DNA from: Pirellulales bacterium
Lineage (GTDB): Bacteria; Planctomycetota; Planctomycetia; Pirellulales; Thermoguttaceae
Direction of reading: 5' to 3'
Assembly: GCA_030605745.1 (NCBI GenBank)
Contig: JAUWHT010000216.1
Span: forward strand, 1 to 10,254
DNA: 10,254 nt
In this document: positions 7,301-10,254 of the stretch, one piece after another
Numbering within the stretch: position 1 is the first letter of the stretch
Layout of the letters: each line of letters starts with the position of its first letter
The notes under the pieces: generated by a model
Database searches by the model: none
The model's input: only the letters and a program-made list of their open reading frames with translations
Told to the model about the DNA's origin: nothing
Made by a program: the position numbers and the translations under genes

Positions 7301-7450
7301 GCGCTGGGTACCGCCGTGTTTGGCGGCATGATCGCCGCGACCGTCTTCGGCGTGTTCCTGATACCCGTGCTGTACGTCGTGATTCAACGTGCCAGCGAAG
7401 TGTCAATACGCTCGAACGCAAACGCGCCGGGCAAGCCCCAATACCGTTGA
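4310..7450 (+). CDS. RND multidrug efflux permease (HAE-1, AcrB-type)
   Basis: This inner-membrane proton/drug antiporter drives the tripartite pump. From ATG 4310 it has 1046 residues, close to AcrB's 1049. TM1 lies at about 11-29 after the typical 'FSRFFINRPIFACVIS'. TM4 carries the proton-relay pair Asp409-Asp410 in 'LAIGIVVDDAIVVVEN' (AcrB D407/D408). TM10 carries Lys937 in 'IGLSSKSAILIVEFAK' (AcrB K940), and TM11 has 'LRFRAILMTAFSFILGVVPLV'. The porter domains hold 'YPGASASVIAETVAFPIEEQVNGVEDM' and 'GFIPDEDQGYI'. All key residues are intact. An in-frame start at 4202 overlaps the adaptor and adds a non-family N-terminus, so it is rejected. The Shine-Dalgarno is weak, which suggests coupling to the adaptor gene. 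The last codons, N1038-P1043, are encoded by a palindromic repeat. Exact substrates cannot be read from sequence. Confidence 0.97.
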   Translation: MFSRFFINRPIFACVISIVIVLIGGITIPFLPIEQTPDITPPTVVVSTTYPGASASVIAETVAFPIEEQVNGVEDMIYMSSKSSDDGTYELTVTFEVGTDVDMATVLVQNRVAIAQSKLPEEVIREGIKTEKKSTNIVLMVNMISPDGRYDDIYMSNYVGTRIKDVLSRVPGVGAVKVIGAKDYGMRIWLNPNKLKARSLTTNDVVDAIREQNVQVAAGQIGAPPSPSGQEFQYTVNTLGRLSDVKQFENMILSVGDEGRVLRVGDVARVELGAQLYNSSVELNGAPSIAIAIYQLPGANALQTANGIRTEMERLKRAFPEGLDYTIVYDTTMFVTASIHEVVVTLFIAVVLVVLTVYVFLQDFRTTLIPAVTIPVALIGTFAVMMVIGLSINTLTLFGLVLAIGIVVDDAIVVVENTMRIIDKEKLPAKEAVAKAMAEVTGPVIATTLVLLAVFVPTAMMGGITGRLYAQFAMTIATATVFSSINALTLSPALCGMLLRPTPKQRGWFFRGFNFGFDRSTTGYMGTVNLLVRRTALAMILFAGLLGLTALGFLKIPGGFIPDEDQGYIMISAQLPDGATLERSEEVAERINQLLKTTPGVADVITINGFWILDALYMPNAAAFYVILEPWEKRSDPSLHAMGIVDRLQSQLAEIQEAICFSFIPPPITGLGNAGGFEFQLQDSGNAGVVQLEAIADDLVYEGNASLVLTRMNSNLRANVPQLYLEVDRTKVKKLGIPLQTVFSTLQAYLGSAYVNDFNKFGRVFKVQIQADQQFRSRIDDINRLDVRNNRGEMVPLSTLLTVRDTAGPKTIFRYNMYDSATITGQATSDYSSGQAVVEMETLAGRTLPPAMDYEWSGVTYQQIKAGSQTPIIFTLAVVFVYLFLAAQYESWSIPLAVIFSVPLAIFGALLGTWLRAFDNNVYTQIGLVLLIGLSSKSAILIVEFAKQRRSEGKSIIEAAVEAASLRFRAILMTAFSFILGVVPLVIATGAGAASRRALGTAVFGGMIAATVFGVFLIPVLYVVIQRASEVSIRSNANAPGKPQYR
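7421..7438 (+). repeat. Truncated palindromic repeat inside the permease 3' end
   Basis: AACGCGCCGGGCAAGCCC matches the first 18 bases of 3104-3132 exactly, then the similarity stops before the GGCGGCTAAAC tail. It is read in frame as N-A-P-G-K-P, seven to twelve codons from... the permease end, and the stop codon follows at 7448. The repeat thus supplies part of the protein's C-terminus. Confidence 0.85.
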
Positions 7451-7506
7451 ATTAGTCGCAAGTGGTTCGTATGTAACGAGTTATCGGAAGCAGTATCTGA
7501 GAATGA

Positions 7507-7541
7507 ATTGAATATCGAATATCGAACAAGGAATGTCGAAG
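7507..7541. repeat. AT-rich ATATCGAA-type dispersed-repeat candidate
   Basis: The stretch contains ATATCGAAT and ATATCGAAC in tandem, then AAGGAATGTCGAAG. Its base composition differs sharply from the efflux gene before it. I recall near-identical 'ATATCGAACAAGGAAT' strings scattered in planctomycete and related genomes, but only one copy is in this window, so the call rests on recollection plus the internal repetition. Confidence 0.4.
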
Positions 7542-7571
7542 TGCAGTCTCTGGCCCCAACAACGCACGAGG

Positions 7572-7599
7572 TTGACTTTCTTAGGCGGTGGTGTAAAAT
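7572..7599 (+). promoter_or_regulatory. Sigma70-like promoter of the toxin-antitoxin module
   Basis: TTGACT (7572-7577) and TAAAAT (7594-7599) each match the -35/-10 consensus at five of six bases and are 16 nt apart. Transcription would begin near 7606, about 50 nt before the preferred antitoxin start at 7656. This is the best promoter in the window and shows that the module need not depend on the efflux operon. Confidence 0.55.
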
Positions 7600-7655
7600 G
7601 AATTTCGGAGGTGGCGCAAGCAAAGAACCCCAAAACTGCCTATTTGGACAGATTC

Positions 7656-7886
7656 ATGAATTCATATGTTGAGATCGATCCGCGCGTGTGCAACGGCAAG
7701 CCGGTCATTACCGGCACGCGTATTCCTGTCACTGTGATCCTCGATCAGATAGCCGGCGGTTGCAGCCGAGAAGACCTCAAGCGGAAATATCTGGGTATTA
7801 CCGATGAGCAGATCGTGGGCGTGCTTGAGTATTGTCACTCCGTGATTGAACACACTGAAATTGAATTGCAAGCGCCCACGTCATGA
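7656..7886 (+). CDS. DUF433 family antitoxin
   Basis: This 76-residue protein shows the full DUF433 pattern: 'YVEIDPRVCNGKPVITGTRIPVTVILDQIAGG', then 'REDLKRKYLGITDEQIVGVLEY'. DUF433 proteins such as the VapB45 type are antitoxins of PIN-like toxins; they have a DNA-binding helix-turn-helix part and usually repress their own operon. ATG 7656 is preferred because it gives the usual family N-terminus and leaves a leader after the promoter at 7572-7599. A GTG at 7611 is in frame and would add 15 residues (starting AQAKNPKT), but GGAGG at 7606-7610 touches it with no spacing. The stop overlaps the toxin start (ATGA, 7883-7886), the usual coupled antitoxin-toxin order. Confidence 0.9.
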   Translation: MNSYVEIDPRVCNGKPVITGTRIPVTVILDQIAGGCSREDLKRKYLGITDEQIVGVLEYCHSVIEHTEIELQAPTS

Positions 7887-8269
7887 ATGTTCTTCGTCTG
7901 CTGCTCGATCAGATGATCGACAGCGATATTGCTGTAGGTCTTCGCGCAGCAGGACACGATGTGTGCTGTGTAGCTGAACTCGGCATGGCACGAGCGGACG
8001 ATGCAGAGATCCTCGAAGTTGCCGCTCACGAGAATCGAATTCTTGTGACGTTGGACGAGGATTTTGGCGACTGGGCGATCCTGCCGTTGGGCTGCCATCC
8101 GGGCGTCATTCGTATCAAAGCCCATCCGACAACTACCGAAATGATACGGTTTGTCCTGTTTCCCTTTCTTCGTGCGCACAGGAATGCCGAGTTCTCCGGT
8201 CGTCTAGTGATTGTGCGCCCGGGGGATGTTCGGTGGATTCGGACCACGGGTGAGGGCCCGGGGAGTTAG
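7883..8269 (+). CDS. DUF5615 PIN-like toxin (VapC45-type)
   Basis: This 128-residue protein belongs to the DUF5615 (Mut7-C/PIN-like) family, predicted metal-dependent ribonucleases that pair with DUF433 antitoxins. Motifs appear in order: 'LRLLLDQMIDSDIAVGLRAAGHDV' with Asp9, 'MARADDAEILEVAAHENRILVTLDEDFGDW' with Asp39/Asp40, Glu43, Asp58 and Asp60, and 'HPGVIRIK'. The acidic residues expected of the active site are all present, so the toxin looks intact. The family's usual opening ('FL.D.N') is slightly altered to 'LLLDQM'. The gene overlaps the antitoxin by four bases and shares its promoter. It ends 67 bp from the convergent outer-membrane channel gene, with no strong terminator between them. 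The RNA target cannot be inferred. Confidence 0.9.
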   Translation: MNVLRLLLDQMIDSDIAVGLRAAGHDVCCVAELGMARADDAEILEVAAHENRILVTLDEDFGDWAILPLGCHPGVIRIKAHPTTTEMIRFVLFPFLRAHRNAEFSGRLVIVRPGDVRWIRTTGEGPGS

Positions 8270-8336
8270 CACGCTTGGCACGGCGGATAATCAATGATGT
8301 CCCCTTTTCCTCTCCCGGCTATTGCAACTGTAAGAA

Positions 8337-9830
8337 TCACTGTCTAATTTCTGATTCGGTGTCGTCCTCCACCGCGGGCAGCCGGCTGGGTGCGAACTGT
8401 GTTGCCCAGCCGCCGCCAAGCGCCTTGTACACTGCCACCAGGTTGATCGCGACGTTACCGCGGCTCTCTGCCAGGTTGTCTTGGTCTTTCACGAGAACGC
8501 GCTGCGTGTCGATAACCCGTTGGAAATCCGTGAGGCCTTCGCGGTACTGGAGGTCTGCCAACTTGGCCGAGCGGGTTGCGCTATTGACCGTTTCGGTAAG
8601 AACCTTCACGCGTTGTTTCTCACGGAGGAAAGAGCTAACGGCGTCTTCCACCTCTCTGTTGGCTTCCAGCACGGTGTTCTGGTAGTCGATGACCAACTGA
8701 TAGAACCTGGCCTCCTTGGCGCGAACGTTGTTCAGGATCCGCCCGTAGTTGAGGATGTTCCATTGGAAGCCCGGCCCGATACTTCCCGTCCAGGATCTAT
8801 GGTCAAAGAGCTTCAAGAAGTCCTCCGATTCCAGCCCGATGAACCCGCTGATTGCGATTCTCGGATAGAAGTCCGATTGCGCAATGCCGATCCGTGCGCT
8901 CTGTGCGGCCGCCCGGCGCTCCGCGCGTCGAACGTCGGGGCGTCGCCTCAAAAGGTCGGCGGGAATCCCCACGATTACTTCCGCCGGCGGCTGAGGAATT
9001 CCGGCCTGCCCGAGTTCCTCCTCGAGATCCCGGGGTGGAACCCCCAGCAGAACACACAGCGCGTTCTGGGTCTGACGAATCGCGTTTTCAAGCTGCGGGA
9101 TGAGCGACTCGGTATTTCCCAGGTTCTCCTTGGCTTGCGTCACGTCGAGTTCGGTAACGAAACCATTTATGAAGCGGGTCTCAGCCAGCTTGAGGGTCCC
9201 TTGCTGAAGCTCAACATTTTTTCTTGTCAGTTGGAGCCTTTCCTGCAATGAACGCAATTGGATATAGGCTGCGGCCACTTCGCCCTGCATGATTACCAGC
9301 ACGTCGTCGTAATTCTCGATCTGGGCGTCCAGATTCGATTCGGCTGACTCAATTGCTCGCCGGAAGCGACCCCAAATATCGAGTTCCCAGGACGCGTTGA
9401 ATCCGGCGTCCCAGTCGTCGAAGAACCGGACAAGAGATGGGTTTGCAATGGTTCTGCTCGCCTCGTTCCGTGAAAAGTCGCCATACGCCTGCTGCTGTTG
9501 CGGCCACAGGTTTCCTCGTGCGATTGCCAGGCGCGCCCTGGCCTCGAGAATCCGCATTCCCGCGGACCTCAGCGGCAGATTCTGCCGCCCGGCCGTTTCT
9601 TCCAGCTCGTTGAGCACCGGATCGTCAAAGACTGCCCACCAGTAGCTGTAGTCGGCGGCTTCGCTCTCCAGCAGCGGGTTGCCGGCATCGATCCACTCGT
9701 CCGCCACGGGCGCCGGTGGCCGGCGGTAGTCCGGGCCCACTTTGAACCCGTTCTGCCACCACTGCCGCGTGCTGGTGCATCCGGTCGCAAGCAATGTCAG
9801 GACGGCCAGTCCTGCCAGGAATCGATGCAT
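8337..9830 (-). CDS. Outer-membrane efflux channel lipoprotein (NodT/TolC family)
   Basis: This 497-residue protein would be the exit duct of the tripartite pump. The signal 'MHRFLAGLAVLTLLATGC' ends in a lipobox at Cys18. 'KVGPDYRRPPAPVADEWID' and 'YWWAVFDDPVLNELEETAGRQNLPL' are the standard NodT opening. Two tandem outer-membrane efflux repeats follow: 'AGMRILEARARLAIARGNLWPQ' and 'ASWELDIWGRFRRAIESAESNLDA' in the first half, 'PADLLRRRPDVRRAERRAAAQSARIGIAQSDFYPRIAISGFIGLES' and 'GPGFQWNILNYGRILNNVRAKEARF' in the second. Each supplies beta strands plus long coiled helices. The start at 9830 is chosen because GGAG (9838-9841 on this strand) lies 7 nt upstream and the lipoprotein signal begins there; upstream in-frame starts as far as 10028 would bury it. 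It is transcribed towards the adaptor-permease operon, with the toxin-antitoxin module between, so it needs its own promoter. Confidence 0.95.
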   Translation of the reverse strand: MHRFLAGLAVLTLLATGCTSTRQWWQNGFKVGPDYRRPPAPVADEWIDAGNPLLESEAADYSYWWAVFDDPVLNELEETAGRQNLPLRSAGMRILEARARLAIARGNLWPQQQQAYGDFSRNEASRTIANPSLVRFFDDWDAGFNASWELDIWGRFRRAIESAESNLDAQIENYDDVLVIMQGEVAAAYIQLRSLQERLQLTRKNVELQQGTLKLAETRFINGFVTELDVTQAKENLGNTESLIPQLENAIRQTQNALCVLLGVPPRDLEEELGQAGIPQPPAEVIVGIPADLLRRRPDVRRAERRAAAQSARIGIAQSDFYPRIAISGFIGLESEDFLKLFDHRSWTGSIGPGFQWNILNYGRILNNVRAKEARFYQLVIDYQNTVLEANREVEDAVSSFLREKQRVKVLTETVNSATRSAKLADLQYREGLTDFQRVIDTQRVLVKDQDNLAESRGNVAINLVAVYKALGGGWATQFAPSRLPAVEDDTESEIRQ

Positions 9831-10011
9831 GGGAACGCTCCGTGTTGCCCAGATAACTGTTTCGACAGTCACACAGCGAAATTTCATCATGTCCGTGCAG
9901 ACCGTTGCTACCCAAAATGCCGACAGAACCGCTACAACCGGTAAACTCCCGGTCGAGTGCCTCCCCTCTTGCGGGCATGGGCAATGAGGGATATCTTGAA
10001 TAGCCGGGGGA

Positions 10012-10032
10012 CAACGTCCCGCGGGCACGTTG
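10012..10032. repeat. Near-perfect palindrome
   Basis: CAACGTCCCGC and GCGGGCACGTTG are complementary apart from one bulged C, over 10012-10032. An alternative 5-bp stem, GGGAC (10008-10012) with GTCCC (10016-10020), overlaps it. The shape resembles the other palindromic units of the window but the sequence is not the same family. Confidence 0.4.
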
Positions 10033-10110
10033 CCGCGACGCGTTGCGCGAACGGCTATTACGAAAACTCAGTAGTTCCAAATTTGTTGGTTAGAACTCAA
10101 ACTGCAGGTG

Positions 10111-10244
10111 CCACCACGGGGCTTGTCCCCGTGGAGCCATGATTGACCACTAAAATGCGGGCGTGCACCCCCCCGCAGGAGGTTTTTCTTTCGCACTTGC
10201 TGTAGTTGCCAATCATGGCTCCACCGGGGCAAGCCCGGTGGTGG
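10111..10244. repeat. 35-nt inverted repeat pair, second palindrome family
   Basis: Positions 10111-10145 pair with the reverse complement of 10210-10244 at 32 of 35 bases; the 64-nt spacer lies between. Each arm carries its own small palindrome around GGGCTTGCCC or GGGCTTGTCCCC, sharing the core of the 3049-3132 family but with CCACC/GGTGG flanks and an AGCCATGATTG inner end. Inside the spacer TGCGGG (10156-10161) and CCCGCA (10172-10177) form a further stem, followed by TTTTTCTTT, which has some terminator character. Confidence 0.75.
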
Positions 10245-10254
10245 CCACTCGGAC

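Larger units (their letters stand above)
9831..10254. other. Gene-free right end with several hairpins
   Basis: No ORF here resembles a real protein. ACTGT-TTCG-ACAGT (9856-9869) is a perfect 5-bp stem with a tetraloop in the likely leader of the channel gene. A larger palindrome lies at 10012-10032 and a paired repeat at 10111-10244. No well-spaced promoter for the channel gene was found. Confidence 0.4.

Noticed and set aside
7598..7672. Small ORF starting at ATG 7598 overlapping the antitoxin start
   Set aside because: It yields about 24 residues without known similarity, begins at the predicted -10 box and would not be in the transcript.
8270..8336. Bidirectional terminator between the toxin and the convergent channel gene
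   Set aside because: The 67-bp spacer has a short pyrimidine run (CCCCTTTTCCTCTCCC) but no stem of useful length next to it.
8481..9251. 256-residue plus-strand frame opposite the outer-membrane channel gene
   Set aside because: It is fully covered by the well-supported channel gene, has no family resemblance and no Shine-Dalgarno.
1..10254. CRISPR array, tRNA, rRNA or transposase
   Set aside because: No regularly spaced direct repeats, tRNA-like cloverleaf, rRNA-like sequence or transposase-like protein was seen; the repeats present are few, inverted and irregularly spaced.

Overview
The window looks like a planctomycete chromosome, probably Pirellulales-like. The evidence is indirect: a GC-rich, sparsely packed layout, several copies of short palindromic repeats with a GGGCAAGCCC core next to stop codons, and secreted proteins of a type I associate with that phylum. 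No rRNA, tRNA, CRISPR array or transposase was seen.

Left part (1-1140). An AT-richer start carries a four-base-overlapping gene pair: a short, probably truncated DUF6883-like ORF and a DUF4926 protein. Next come a hairpin repeat and a small two-pass membrane protein bracketed by a 9-nt inverted repeat. The stretch up to 1110 has no convincing gene.

Middle part (1110-3132). Two exported proteins are divergently transcribed from a shared spacer of about 200 bp. The minus-strand one is a Gly/Tyr- and Gln-rich secreted protein of unknown function. The plus-strand one has a SnoaL/DUF4440 (NTF2-like) domain plus a C-terminal beta-rich domain. Both genes end within a few bases of a palindromic repeat; after the SnoaL gene two copies form a perfect 29-nt inverted repeat.

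Right part (3151-9830). This is a tripartite RND efflux locus. A periplasmic adaptor lipoprotein and a full-length HAE-1-type permease form an operon on the plus strand. A NodT-type outer-membrane channel lipoprotein lies further on, on the opposite strand and convergent. A DUF433/DUF5615 toxin-antitoxin module with its own good sigma70-like promoter sits between them. The last codons of the permease run through a copy of the palindromic repeat. Together the three efflux proteins would make an inner membrane-periplasm-outer membrane pump; no dedicated regulator is present.

Right end (9831-10254). A gene-free stretch holds a UUCG-type mini-hairpin, a near-perfect palindrome and a pair of 35-nt inverted repeats from a related family.

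No clearly new multi-gene system is visible. The points most worth attention are the repeat families and their contact with coding ends, the toxin-antitoxin module splitting the efflux locus, and the eroded DUF6883/DUF4926 pair.
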